Source of the DNA: Planctomycetota bacterium
Lineage (GTDB): Bacteria > Planctomycetota > Phycisphaerae > UBA1845
Assembly: GCA_024276605.1 (NCBI GenBank)
Contig: JAJRWX010000073.1
Coordinates: forward strand, 1-64,000
DNA: 64,000 bases
Reading direction: 5' to 3'
How positions within the stretch are numbered: position 1 is the stretch's first letter; the number at the start of each line of letters is the position of its first letter. The notes under the pieces were generated by a model. That model ran no database searches and was not told the origin of the DNA. It saw only the letters and a program-made list of their open reading frames with translations. The position numbers and the translations under genes are program-made. Below are positions 45,230-53,980 of the stretch, piece after piece.

Positions 45230-45742
45230 TTAACGATGATACGAAAAACTGATGCCACTTCGTCGGTGCCCATAATAACCACGCCCGGTAGAGAAACTTA
45301 GTCCAAACCTTCGATGTCCTCGCCTTGAACGGTAACCATGACCTCGATAACGATAGCCATGATGACCGTATGATCTTACACCATATCCATAATGAGACGA
45401 GCGATAGTAGCGCCTCGTTGGATAAGCATAATCGTCATAAGCGACAACGGGAGCATCATAGATGACAGGAGCATATACAGGTTCACGACGCACAACCGTG
45501 GTCACTTGCCTGACAGGCTGAACATATGTGTTCCTATAGACAACATCGACTGGTTGTTCAACAACCGTATGTGTCGCAGCGGTTCCGCGATACGCCGGAC
45601 CATAATCTACACGTACCCGTTGGGAGGTATACGTACGCTCGTATGAATTGCACTGGGCCATCGAGCGCTGCGGCGAAACACTCAGGACAACGCCCCCAAC
45701 CCCGGCCCACAGCCACATCATTTGTTTGGGATTCATATTCAT
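45230..45742 (-). CDS. Secreted Tyr/Arg/Gly-rich protein
   Basis: 170 aa. AAAGGAG precedes the ATG. A signal peptide (MMWLWAGVGGVVLSVSPQRSMAQ) is followed by a segment with Val/Thr repeats and a C-terminal half extremely rich in Tyr, Arg, Gly and His (HHGYRYRGHGYRSRRGHRR). Such low-complexity basic sequence suggests a structural or envelope-associated role. No catalytic motif is seen and the family is not recognised. Confidence 0.75.
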   Translation of the reverse strand: MNMNPKQMMWLWAGVGGVVLSVSPQRSMAQCNSYERTYTSQRVRVDYGPAYRGTAATHTVVEQPVDVVYRNTYVQPVRQVTTVVRREPVYAPVIYDAPVVAYDDYAYPTRRYYRSSHYGYGVRSYGHHGYRYRGHGYRSRRGHRRFGLSFSTGRGYYGHRRSGISFSYHR

Positions 45743-45865
45743 CGCATTCTCCTTTCGCGGCTTAACCAGTGAATCTAACTATGCTGACCAGTTTTCCGAA
45801 ATCGACGTCAGCTTCTACCTAGGAAGACCGCCCACGGTCGAAATAGTTAGTCATGAGACATTATT

Positions 45866-46354
45866 TTACATAGCCGTACTCTTTTTGGACGTCGTGTCGA
45901 TATTAAGACGCTCTGAGAAGGCTTCTCGTATACATCTCAGCATTCTCATGAAATCCATACGATCATCAGGATCCAAAGCTTCTAGTACGGCATACATTGA
46001 CGCCAGTCGATTGGTCCGATAATCTTTATACGCTTGCAGGCCTTCCTCGGTCAATGACATGTCAACACGACGACGATCCTGCTGGTTTATCCCACATTTC
46101 AGGAAACCCTTACCACGCTGCATCTCTAACGAGCGAACGATACGCGACATCTGGGCTGGTACGACGCCAATGCACTTTTGCACTTCACCTATCGTAAGTG
46201 ATGACTGCTTGGCCAGTGCATCCAATGCCAAGAATTCTCCCTCAGAAAGGTCTTGCGCACGAGATGGCTGACGCGAACGCGCAATAGCGATGAGTCTATA
46301 CAACTCAAATATCTCCTCCGCCATTCTATCCAAAGTCTGCTGTGACCCAGGCAT
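45866..46354 (-). CDS. MarR-family transcriptional regulator
   Basis: 162 aa. A winged helix of the MarR type: LSEGEFLALDALAKQSSLTIGEVQ, then VVPAQMSRIVRSLE (recognition helix) and the wing KGFLKCGINQQDRRRVDMSLTEEG. Terminal helices provide dimerisation. Two Cys residues (KCIGVV, KCGINQ) might sense redox or electrophiles. It is likely to bind within the AT-rich sequence immediately upstream. Confidence 0.88.
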   Translation of the reverse strand: MPGSQQTLDRMAEEIFELYRLIAIARSRQPSRAQDLSEGEFLALDALAKQSSLTIGEVQKCIGVVPAQMSRIVRSLEMQRGKGFLKCGINQQDRRRVDMSLTEEGLQAYKDYRTNRLASMYAVLEALDPDDRMDFMRMLRCIREAFSERLNIDTTSKKSTAM

Positions 46355-46790
46355 ACAACGCTCCCGTTTAGTCTGACACCTAACCTTAGAGGTGTACCGT
46401 GACGCTTCAATTATATTTTAACATACAATTGCAACAATATCAAGTATGAAATAATCATATTATGTATACTAAATATGTTCGTGGATGTATTTTAATATAT
46501 TCTCACCTCAAATGCTGTGAGTATATTAAAAACGTCAGGGATTGCTGCGCGATAGACCCTGTCGTAATGATCAATCAAACTCTATCGGGCGTTTGAACAT
46601 CATTCACGATGGGAGGTTTAATGTGTGGACAGGTCTATCATCCCCATGATCGTTGTAAACCAGCCTAGCCGATTATGTGTACAGCATGTAGCCAAGGTTT
46701 CCGACTGTGTGGAAACGACTGCATGCTTGTGAACGACCACTGACGTGGGAGTGACAACCTACTCGGGAATGACCGAATGGTTATGGTAGG
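46355..46790. promoter_or_regulatory. AT-rich intergenic region with a large inverted repeat
   Basis: 46410-46530 is unusually AT-rich. An inverted repeat with 15-base arms and a two-base bulge spans 46490-46531 (TTTTAATATA..CTCAC and GTGAGTATATTAAAA). It could be a bidirectional terminator or a MarR operator. Past it, GGGAGG at 46612-46617 precedes a short Cys-rich frame at 46621-46743 that is interrupted by one TAG. Confidence 0.5.
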
Positions 46791-47357
46791 TCACTTCTTA
46801 CGTGTATACTGAATCTTCCACTGAGATTCCCAAGACCGGCCATCATTGCGAGATAACTGCCAATCCCATGTATAACTATTACGTCTAATATCGCTATATA
46901 CCATGCGCTGAAGAAGCCGTTGCCCTTGCCTTTTTTCCTCACGCATAAAAATAAATGTCGAGCCTTCCACACGACCGGTCAGGTCTAGATATGCGCCTAG
47001 ATTATCCACCCAGGTCTGTTTCCACTTTTTTTCGCCGGTTACGTAGACGGAAAAGCTCTTCCCGTGATAGGGCTGAGATTCGTCCCAGCTACCAACAAAG
47101 TGTTCTTGGATGACCTTTCCGCCCAGCGTTTGCTTAATGGAATTGGTCCCCTTACCTCGTTCCCATTTAGCATCCCATTCGCCCAGCCAAAAATCAAGTT
47201 GGTGCTCCGGGGCCAGCACACCTATATCCAGACGCGGATTCGTACTATCGTTTCCGGAATTAATCTGCAGTGTTGTAGACGTCCCGCCAGCTTGAGCCAA
47301 TACCCCTTGTCCTACAGCAGCGAACACAAGCACCGTTGCGATACTTCGACCTATCAT
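46791..47357 (-). CDS. Secreted lipocalin-like protein (DUF1579-like)
   Basis: 188 aa from the ATG at the complement of 47355-47357, which follows GTGGAG; a longer upstream opening has no support. A signal peptide (MIGRSIATVLVFAAVGQGVLAQ) leads to a beta-rich domain starting PEHQLDFWLGEWDAKWE, like the DUF1579 family whose members begin LDFLxGEWx. Function unknown; no ligand site can be named. Confidence 0.7.
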   Translation of the reverse strand: MIGRSIATVLVFAAVGQGVLAQAGGTSTTLQINSGNDSTNPRLDIGVLAPEHQLDFWLGEWDAKWERGKGTNSIKQTLGGKVIQEHFVGSWDESQPYHGKSFSVYVTGEKKWKQTWVDNLGAYLDLTGRVEGSTFIFMREEKRQGQRLLQRMVYSDIRRNSYTWDWQLSRNDGRSWESQWKIQYTRKK

Positions 47358-47556
47358 CTTAAACAACTCCACCCTTATAAACCTATGTCGACCTTGATCA
47401 CCACTCGACGATGCGCAGAGCATAACGCATTTCGACGTAAGACTAAAGCATGTACAAGTTATTAGAATTGTAACGACCATATAGGCAGGGATCGAGTCTT
47501 GCCACGCTATCGCCTCACGAAATGCCTTGGGGATGAAATGTCCTACAGTGGCGCTA

Positions 47557-47996
47557 TCAGTTCGTAGGATTCCCACTTAGCCACACGGCTATGACCTTAC
47601 GATCCGATTCGCTAAGCCGATCTTGGAACGGACGCATTTGCGCACGTTCTCGGCCTTTTGCCCGATAGCGAGAATCGTGGCTTGGGTCGCTTATCATGTC
47701 GTATATCCAGCGCCATGAAGTGTAGGCGTACATTTCCGGCACTTTCGTTGTTCCATTCCGTTGGCCTTGATAAGAATGGCATGTGTTACAGGACGCCATA
47801 AATACTTTGCGTCCACGCTCTACTTCATCGTCGTTTTCCGATATCCCTGCCGGATCGGGGACGCCCAGTGATCTTTTCTGCCTCGCCTCATGCTGATGCG
47901 TTAATACCTGCGTCGCCAGGTATTTCGACACATCGACCAACTCCGCTTCAAAGGCGTGACATGCCACACGCGATGAACCCGAAAAATAAGTTGTGA
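47557..47996 (-). pseudogene. Cytochrome c-type protein, probably truncated
   Basis: The C-terminal part has a heme site CNTCH in GRKVFMASCNTCHSYQG, and the end resembles a class I cytochrome (MRPFQDRLSESDRKVIAVWLSG). Upstream, SSRVACHAFEAEL looks like a second heme site whose first Cys has become Arg (CGT in place of TGT). There is no signal peptide or clear start codon: the frame runs back into the transporter gene at 48021. It may be a decayed diheme cytochrome at the end of the peptide-use operon. Confidence 0.5.
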
Positions 47997-48020
47997 CACA
48001 GTACAAGGTTGATGCGAAAA

Positions 48021-49541
48021 CTACGCATTCATATCCGCCCAGCGCATAGCAAGGCGACCGTAGATGGCCAAGGCGATAGCGGCTAAGACACCGATGGCCG
48101 CGAACGGAATCCAAACGTAGTATTGTGGGTGATAAGTATCCCATAACAGTTTTGTCGCGGTGATACCATCGACGCCGAGCACTGCCTGCAATTTGGTGAA
48201 GGCTTCCATGCGCGATACACCAACCACCTGCTCAAGGGATGCAACGTGACCATCCCAGATTTTCCCTTCACCGAACGGTGTATGCTGCAGGATGTATTTC
48301 AGTGAGAGTGTCGCTTTCTCGCCAAAGTTTCCGTATAAGTATCCGCCCAGATATGATCCGATACCGACGCCTATTCCGATCGGGATATTTACATAACCTA
48401 GATATAGCCCCTTCTTACCGGGCGGCGCGATGAGGCCTAGGTATTCATTTTTCTTGGGTCCAGTCAACATCTCACCGAGCGAGAAGAACACAATGCCCAA
48501 TAGCAACAACCAAGCGTTGCACGTCAAACCCGCAACAAGCAGGCCAATCGTAGCAACGATCATACCGAAAAACATGGCGGTTAGCGTGCGCATACGGCGG
48601 ACCATCCACGATACAGGCACCATCATAGTCACAATGAGCAGTGAGTTGAGAGAGATGAGCACCTGTTGCGGCACTTGCACCAGACCTTGGTCGCCTATTT
48701 CTTTCCATGAATCGAATGGTACATATGCAGCGACCATCGAACTATCGATCCAATCCACGATGAAATTAGGTTGTAAATCCCATAGCTGATACATCATCAG
48801 CCAAAAGCAGGACATAATCAGCAGCCAAGCGATTAATCTTGCTTCAAACACATTGATAATCGTATGCCAAAAGACTTGGAGTGGATTCTGAGATGTAGAC
48901 GCCCCCGACGGCACCTCCTTATAGGTAAACAGCATGAGATAATTTAGTGCCGTAAACCCGGCACACACGATAAACAACATCTTCCAACCACCGGCGGAGT
49001 GAGGGTTGCCCAGTAACAGCGGCGAAATGTAATGGCCGATAAGCGATCCGACGTTGACGATCCAGTAGAAAATACCCCAGCCCAGCGATGAATTGGCAGC
49101 GCTTAGTTGATGGGCAAGGGTGGCTTGTAGGCTGGGTTTGAAGAATGAAGTACCGAAAGCCAATATGATAATGCCTGCAAAAAAGCCCATGTAGCTATGC
49201 GAATACGCCATGGTCAAATAGCCGGCGATGTTCATGGTGATCGAGAAGGCGAGGGTTTTCTTATAGCCATAACGATCCGCAAAACCGCCCGTGACCATAG
49301 GTAGCAACGATTGAACAATAGCCCACCATGCGTAAATCGTACCCTTATGCCCTGCCGTCAGATGAAGACCACCCGGCTCGGTCGCCTGCATGATATAGAT
49401 AGGTGCGATAGGCCGTAGCGTGTAATACGCCAGCCTTTCCCACATCTCGATGATATTACATAGCCAAAAGGTAGCGTTGAAACCGGATTTTTGATCAGCG
49501 CCGTTTTGTTGCTGTGATGTTGTGTTTGTTTGCTCACTCAT
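48021..49541 (-). CDS. POT-family (proton-coupled oligopeptide) transporter
   Basis: 506 aa, 12 or more helices. The N-terminal segment FWLCNIIEMWERLAYYTLRPI has the E-x-x-E-R/Y-like start typical of POT proteins. GGFADRYGYKKTLAFS is the MFS loop, and FGTSFFKPSLQATLAHQ is the second POT signature. It imports di- or tripeptides. It lies 30 bases after the second transporter in an operon begun by peptidase T. Confidence 0.85.
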   Translation of the reverse strand: MSEQTNTTSQQQNGADQKSGFNATFWLCNIIEMWERLAYYTLRPIAPIYIMQATEPGGLHLTAGHKGTIYAWWAIVQSLLPMVTGGFADRYGYKKTLAFSITMNIAGYLTMAYSHSYMGFFAGIIILAFGTSFFKPSLQATLAHQLSAANSSLGWGIFYWIVNVGSLIGHYISPLLLGNPHSAGGWKMLFIVCAGFTALNYLMLFTYKEVPSGASTSQNPLQVFWHTIINVFEARLIAWLLIMSCFWLMMYQLWDLQPNFIVDWIDSSMVAAYVPFDSWKEIGDQGLVQVPQQVLISLNSLLIVTMMVPVSWMVRRMRTLTAMFFGMIVATIGLLVAGLTCNAWLLLLGIVFFSLGEMLTGPKKNEYLGLIAPPGKKGLYLGYVNIPIGIGVGIGSYLGGYLYGNFGEKATLSLKYILQHTPFGEGKIWDGHVASLEQVVGVSRMEAFTKLQAVLGVDGITATKLLWDTYHPQYYVWIPFAAIGVLAAIALAIYGRLAMRWADMNA

Positions 49542-49570
49542 GGAGGATCATCATTTGATGATAATGTAAA

Positions 49571-51061
49571 TTATTCAGTGGTGCGCGCGGGAGTCTCGCT
49601 TGGTTTTCCATCCCATCCGGCCATAACCCATTTGCGGCCCAACAATAGACCAATAGGACTCAACAAGGCGATAAACGCATAGATCAACCACATGGTTTCC
49701 GTATCTTTAGAGCCGGTTTCCGGGCAGTATTGTGCTAGAATCCAACCGGAATATAACCCAGTCGTCATCTTCGCTGTAATCCACGGTACGTTAGCCAAGC
49801 CCATGTATTGCGCAACTTTTCCCTCGGGTGCAAGCTCGGCTGCGTATTGAAGAAAACGAGGCTGCCAAAGGGCTTCACCGATAGAAAATATGACCAAGTA
49901 TGTAATGAGTGTGGTGAGGCTAGGCCCAGTTGTTAGTAGAAATGTAGGCAGCGCGGAAACAGCCGTGCCTATAATCATCATCGTATAAACATTAGTACGG
50001 CGCGTGATCGCCGTGGCAATCGGCACACCGAAAAAGATGATGCCGGGATTGATCCAATTCACAATCCATTCCATACGATCCCCCACCCCCTCGGGATAAG
50101 CGCGAAGCACATACAACGGCATTGTCAGCCACTGATGAGCAAAAAGGGTCTGCACAGGTAGGAGCATAAAAATAAAGAATAAGAATCTAGGATTACTGAA
50201 AGGACCGTCACGAAAATACTTACGCACGCGCCGTACCCAACTTAGTCCAGCTGCATCTGCTCGTTCTTTAGCTTTCTTTTTTTCATCTTCCGGTCTAAGT
50301 TTATTAGCTTCAGCTGTTTTTGTCATAGTCAGAAAAAACAGGATGAGCGCAACGCCTGTCAGCAACACGCAAACCCAGTTCACCGCACTAATACCACTTC
50401 CAACCAGATTTGCCACCGGCGTATATATCGATTCAATTTCGACGTCTCCCTTTTTGCGAGCGTCAAGAATGTCATCGACTGGTACTCGGATAAGCGGGGA
50501 GATCAAGCCTATCATCACGATGCCAAGGTTCATCATGGCGTAAATAAGACCATACCCCATGGCATTTGTTTTTTTGTCTGTGTATTGCTTGATACCGGAA
50601 TATGAAAGCGGCTGAAGAATGCCCTCCCCTAACGCGCTAAACACCAAACCGACGAGCAAAACGCAACCGATCAGTATATTTCCTTCTACTTCAGCTGCAG
50701 TACAATATAAAAAACGCCCCAGTAAACAGATCAGAAGGGATAACTGAAGACCACGGCGAACACCCAGGCGTTCCGCCAATCCTCCGACACCGATCATAAA
50801 CAGCGTAACAAAGCCGGTAAAAACGGAAACAACTATACTAGCCCACTGATCGGAAAGACCTATATCGCCCGCAACATAGGCCGTGATTAACGTCAACACG
50901 CCGAAGTAAGCCATCGAATCGATAGTAAATGCCGCGATTATAAACCAGAAGGCGCGGGGAAGCTGAAATAAGTCTACATAGGCGTATACAAAATCTTTCG
51001 CCTTTGCAGTCACTGATGAAACTATCGATGTGCCTGCAACTTTCTCTGAATGTTTTGACAT
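49571..51061 (-). CDS. Major facilitator / POT-related transporter
   Basis: 496 aa from the ATG at the complement of 51059-51061 with GAGAGACG upstream; the longer frame to 51136 overlaps pepT and is unlikely. Twelve or so helices, loop GGLAERLGVRRGLQLSLL, and LGEGILQPLSYSGIKQY resembling POT signature two. A charged cytosolic linker (RPEDEKKKAKERADAAG) lies in the middle. Paralogous in type to the next gene. A peptide substrate is inferred from the operon. Confidence 0.8.
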   Translation of the reverse strand: MSKHSEKVAGTSIVSSVTAKAKDFVYAYVDLFQLPRAFWFIIAAFTIDSMAYFGVLTLITAYVAGDIGLSDQWASIVVSVFTGFVTLFMIGVGGLAERLGVRRGLQLSLLICLLGRFLYCTAAEVEGNILIGCVLLVGLVFSALGEGILQPLSYSGIKQYTDKKTNAMGYGLIYAMMNLGIVMIGLISPLIRVPVDDILDARKKGDVEIESIYTPVANLVGSGISAVNWVCVLLTGVALILFFLTMTKTAEANKLRPEDEKKKAKERADAAGLSWVRRVRKYFRDGPFSNPRFLFFIFMLLPVQTLFAHQWLTMPLYVLRAYPEGVGDRMEWIVNWINPGIIFFGVPIATAITRRTNVYTMMIIGTAVSALPTFLLTTGPSLTTLITYLVIFSIGEALWQPRFLQYAAELAPEGKVAQYMGLANVPWITAKMTTGLYSGWILAQYCPETGSKDTETMWLIYAFIALLSPIGLLLGRKWVMAGWDGKPSETPARTTE

Positions 51062-51107
51062 CGTTCGTCTCTCTATCAATAACACAAAGGAGTTGTCGAA
51101 ACGACGT

Positions 51108-52340
51108 CTACTTCTCCTTACCCCATAGTTGGGCAAGTTCGATCAGTATTTTCACGGCGCTTTCCATTTGCTCAAGGCAGGCGAACTCCAGAGGGGAGTG
51201 GAAGTTGTGCATGCCGACGGACAAGTTGGGGGTGGGTAATCCCATTTCGCTTAGACGTGAACCGTCCGTACCGCCGCGGATGGATTCCATTTTCGGCTCC
51301 AACCCGACAGCACGGATAGCCTGCTCGGCGAGCTGTGCAGCGCGGGGTTCCTTGTTGAGGTATTCGATCATGTTGCGATATTGCTTTTTAATCTCGACAT
51401 CAATGCCTGATCCGGGGTGAGCTGCCACGATGTCGTCTGCGATCTTTCGGAGCATATCCGCTTGATCCTTCAAATCCGCAGTGACAAAGCTACGCAAGAT
51501 GATACGAAAACTTATCTTATCTACACCTCCTTCCAGCGTATATGGGTGCATGAACGGTTCGCGCCCGCTCGTCGTTTCCGGTGACATACCATCGCTTGGC
51601 ATGCGAGAGATAAAATCGCCGGCTAATCGAATCGCGTTTATCATCTTTCCCTTGGCAAAACCCGGGTGAATGTTCTTTCCCGTCACGGTAACGACGGCTA
51701 AGTCAGCGGAAAATGTTTCACTTTCCATATGCGCTTCAGCTTCGCTATCCAGCGTGTAGGCACAGACAGCGTCAATTTTCTTTAGATCAAGCTTATCCGT
51801 GCCGCGTCCGACTTCTTCGTCACAAGTGAAGACAATACGAATGGGGCCGTGCCTGATATCCGGATGTGATAGCAAATGGGTAGCTGCTGTCATAATAACA
51901 GCGATGCCTGACTTATCATCTGCACCCAATAACGTCGTACCATCGGTAGTGATAAGCGTCTTTCCCTTTAGCTGAACTAACCCCTCCGTTTCATCCACGC
52001 GAATCACCTTGGACGAATCACCAGACAGTACAATATCTTGACCGTCGTAATTTTTATGGATAACCGGCTTAACATCTTTACCGGTATATTCGGGAGACGT
52101 ATCCATGTGCGCAAGCCAAGCGACCGTCGGCGCACCATCCACCGTCGGTGGAATCGTCGCCATGACAATGCCATGCTCGTCCATAGACACATCGTCGAGC
52201 TTTAAGTCATTGAGCTCTTGCGTCAGTATTTTTCCGAGTTCTAGCTGACTGGCTGAGCTAGGATAGGCATCCGTCTCTTCGACGGCGGTAGTTTCAATTT
52301 TAACATAACGACAGAAACGATCGAGTAGATTGTCCACCAT
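51108..52340 (-). CDS. pepT: Peptidase T (tripeptide aminopeptidase)
   Basis: 410 aa from the ATG at the complement of 52338-52340, preceded by GGGAGG; this matches the family length of about 408. M20 metallopeptidase removing the N-terminal residue of tripeptides. Zinc ligands and catalytic residues are visible: LAHMDTSPE, GADDKSGIAV, TCDEEVGRG, and GMHNFHSPLEF. Downstream are two peptide transporters, forming an uptake and cleavage operon. Confidence 0.93.
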   Translation of the reverse strand: MVDNLLDRFCRYVKIETTAVEETDAYPSSASQLELGKILTQELNDLKLDDVSMDEHGIVMATIPPTVDGAPTVAWLAHMDTSPEYTGKDVKPVIHKNYDGQDIVLSGDSSKVIRVDETEGLVQLKGKTLITTDGTTLLGADDKSGIAVIMTAATHLLSHPDIRHGPIRIVFTCDEEVGRGTDKLDLKKIDAVCAYTLDSEAEAHMESETFSADLAVVTVTGKNIHPGFAKGKMINAIRLAGDFISRMPSDGMSPETTSGREPFMHPYTLEGGVDKISFRIILRSFVTADLKDQADMLRKIADDIVAAHPGSGIDVEIKKQYRNMIEYLNKEPRAAQLAEQAIRAVGLEPKMESIRGGTDGSRLSEMGLPTPNLSVGMHNFHSPLEFACLEQMESAVKILIELAQLWGKEK

Positions 52341-52489
52341 GGCGTCCTCCCAGGATTGAGTATCGGGGGCAATTAGTACCATTAACCAAGTATTGAATTG
52401 TCTCGATTCTGCGTAGAGGGGCAAGCGATACAAGATCACCGTACTAATGGGGGGTGTAGTGAGGGATTATGGTATCGGATTGATAAGCC

Positions 52490-52517
52490 CGTCTTTCCCG
52501 CGAAAGCGGGAATGACG
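52490..52517. repeat. Dispersed hairpin CGTC(T/A)TTCCCGC-GAAA-GCGGGAATGACG
   Basis: Arms of 12 bases with one mismatch around a GAAA loop. The sequence matches a hairpin common in many bacterial genomes as an intergenic element. It lies between the pepT start and the terminator of the structured transcript. Confidence 0.65.
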
Positions 52518-52562
52518 AACACGTTCTCAGGAGTGACAGGCTGATACGTATGATAGGTTGAT

Positions 52563-52601
52563 AAAAAAAGTCGGCCCACCCGACAGTGAGCCGGATGGGC
52601 C
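52563..52601 (-). terminator. Rho-independent terminator of the structured transcript
   Basis: A ten-base-pair stem (GGCCCATCCG/CGGGTGGGCC, one G-T pair) followed on the minus strand by GAC and seven T (complement of 52563-52569). Confidence 0.88.
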
Positions 52602-52642
52602 TAGATTCGTACGCCGCCGGTGTGGCGGCGCGTTTAGACTGC

Positions 52643-52675
52643 CTAGGGCAGTCTCTCCATATCGTAGTTATCCAA
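52643..52675 (-). CDS. Ten-codon ORF with near-perfect Shine-Dalgarno
   Basis: TTG-started MDNYDMERLP followed by TAG. AAGGAGGTGGTCC (complement of 52677-52689) matches the anti-Shine-Dalgarno sequence over 12 of 13 bases, with seven bases between GGAGG and the start. The stop codon is inside the GACTGCC hairpin, suggesting that translation affects folding. Translation is inferred. Confidence 0.4.
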   Translation of the reverse strand: MDNYDMERLP

Positions 52676-53168
52676 CGGACCACCTCCTTCTATAAAACGG
52701 GACCAGTCCGGCTAATGGCGGTTGGAAACGCCACCTCACCAAGTTACCCGCTAGCAGGTCGTCACCCGCGATCCATCACGCATCGGTACTATCGTCTGCA
52801 GTACGACCGAGCCGACGCATGGCAGAGAACCTAGCGCACAGGCATCGCCCAATTCCGACCCTGCAACACTTAAGTATTTCTCTCCACGCTATATTATACA
52901 TACCTCGCATGGCTATGTGCAACAAAAAAATGTGGGATTTGACGACTTTTAGCACAATCCTAGGATCTCAAAGCTGAATTAAGGGTATATTACCGGACGA
53001 AGTAGTTAAATGATCTCCTTCTCCATGTGAATTGGGTCAAGCTGGCCAAGACAGGTTTTGTGGACTAGGATTGACCCTTTGGAGTCGTGCGATAGACCTT
53101 ATGGTCGCTTGACGCATTGATTGTGCTTTTTTTTATCTGTTCGTAGTCCTTGAAACACTATTGGCACC

Positions 53169-53816
53169 ATGGCTGTTGGTAGACACATTCGCTTTCTGAA
53201 AGAGTATGTTTCTGAACCGAACGTCGTCGGTGCCGTTGCACCAAGTTCTCAGTTCTTAGCTGCGGCGCTTTGCGTACCTTTTCAGAATCACCAGGGCGGA
53301 TGTCGTGTGCTGGAGGTGGGTGCGGGTACCGGGGCAGTGACGCGCTACCTGGGGACCATTATTGGCCAGGAAGACGAACTGGATATTTGCGAAATTCAGC
53401 CTGAGTTCATTAAGGTTCTCAAGCAAGACATCTTGACTCATCCGAACTTTGCAGATGCCGTGGCAACCAAGCGCGTAAAGCTATTGCCACATCCCGTTCA
53501 AGATATCGAAGGGGAAGACAAATACGATTTTGTCATCTCCGGTTTACCGCTCACAGCCTTCGCTTTGCGTGATGTGCATGACGTATTCAAAGTAATCCGC
53601 CGATGCTTAAAACCTAGCGGTGTGCTCAGTTATTTCGAATATGTTGGTTTTCGGGCTATGTCGAGCACCTTTGCCGTAGGGAGTCGCCGTAAGCGCGTCC
53701 GGCATGTGTCAGCCTACCTGGACCGGAAAATCCGCAACTTTCAAATTAACAGTAAAACGGTACTTCGAAACGTGATGCCTGCTCGCACTCGGTATTTCAA
53801 GTTCAACGGCACATAG
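53169..53816 (+). CDS. PmtA-like phospholipid N-methyltransferase
   Basis: 215 aa. Class I SAM methyltransferase: VLEVGAGTGAVTRYL (motif I), DICEIQPEFIKVLK (acidic motif) and YDFVISGLPLTAFA (motif IV). The N-terminal FLKEYVSEPNVVGAVAPSSQFLA is characteristic of PmtA-type enzymes that methylate phosphatidylethanolamine toward phosphatidylcholine, and not of rRNA dimethylases. No ribosome binding site is evident before ATG 53169. A possible promoter with TTGACG lies near 52938. Confidence 0.75.
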   Translation: MAVGRHIRFLKEYVSEPNVVGAVAPSSQFLAAALCVPFQNHQGGCRVLEVGAGTGAVTRYLGTIIGQEDELDICEIQPEFIKVLKQDILTHPNFADAVATKRVKLLPHPVQDIEGEDKYDFVISGLPLTAFALRDVHDVFKVIRRCLKPSGVLSYFEYVGFRAMSSTFAVGSRRKRVRHVSAYLDRKIRNFQINSKTVLRNVMPARTRYFKFNGT

Positions 53817-53980
53817 AACAAATGATTTCAGCCAAAGTGCAGGGCATTCATTCGCATGGGTGCTTCTAATCCTGTTCGGCTTGCATGGGCTGCGATTGGC
53901 CTCTAACCTATTCGATTATGAAAAGTCGACCGCTACGCGTGGGCGCGACTTTTTGGCGTAGATCCATAGGGGAGCGATTC

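Larger units (their letters stand above)
52562..52886 (-). ncRNA. Structured transcript of unknown type
   Basis: On the minus strand, TATAAT (complement of 52893-52898) with TTGCAC 18 bases upstream would start transcription near 52886. The RNA would contain a 10-base-pair helix CATGCGTCGG/CCGATGCGTG (52777-52821) with an inner GTACT/AGTAC stem, a TGGCG/CGCCA hairpin (about 52714-52733), AGACTGCC-CTA-GGCAGTCT (52636-52654), a CGCCGCC/GGCGGCG hairpin (about 52611-52629) and an intrinsic terminator. It does not match tRNA, tmRNA, RNase P, SRP or 6S features that I know. It may be a small RNA or a leader ahead of pepT. Confidence 0.6.

Noticed and set aside
52672-52692. Apparent 16S rRNA 3' end (CACCTCCTT on the plus strand)
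   Set aside because: No other 16S sequence adjoins it; it is the complement of a strong Shine-Dalgarno on the minus strand.
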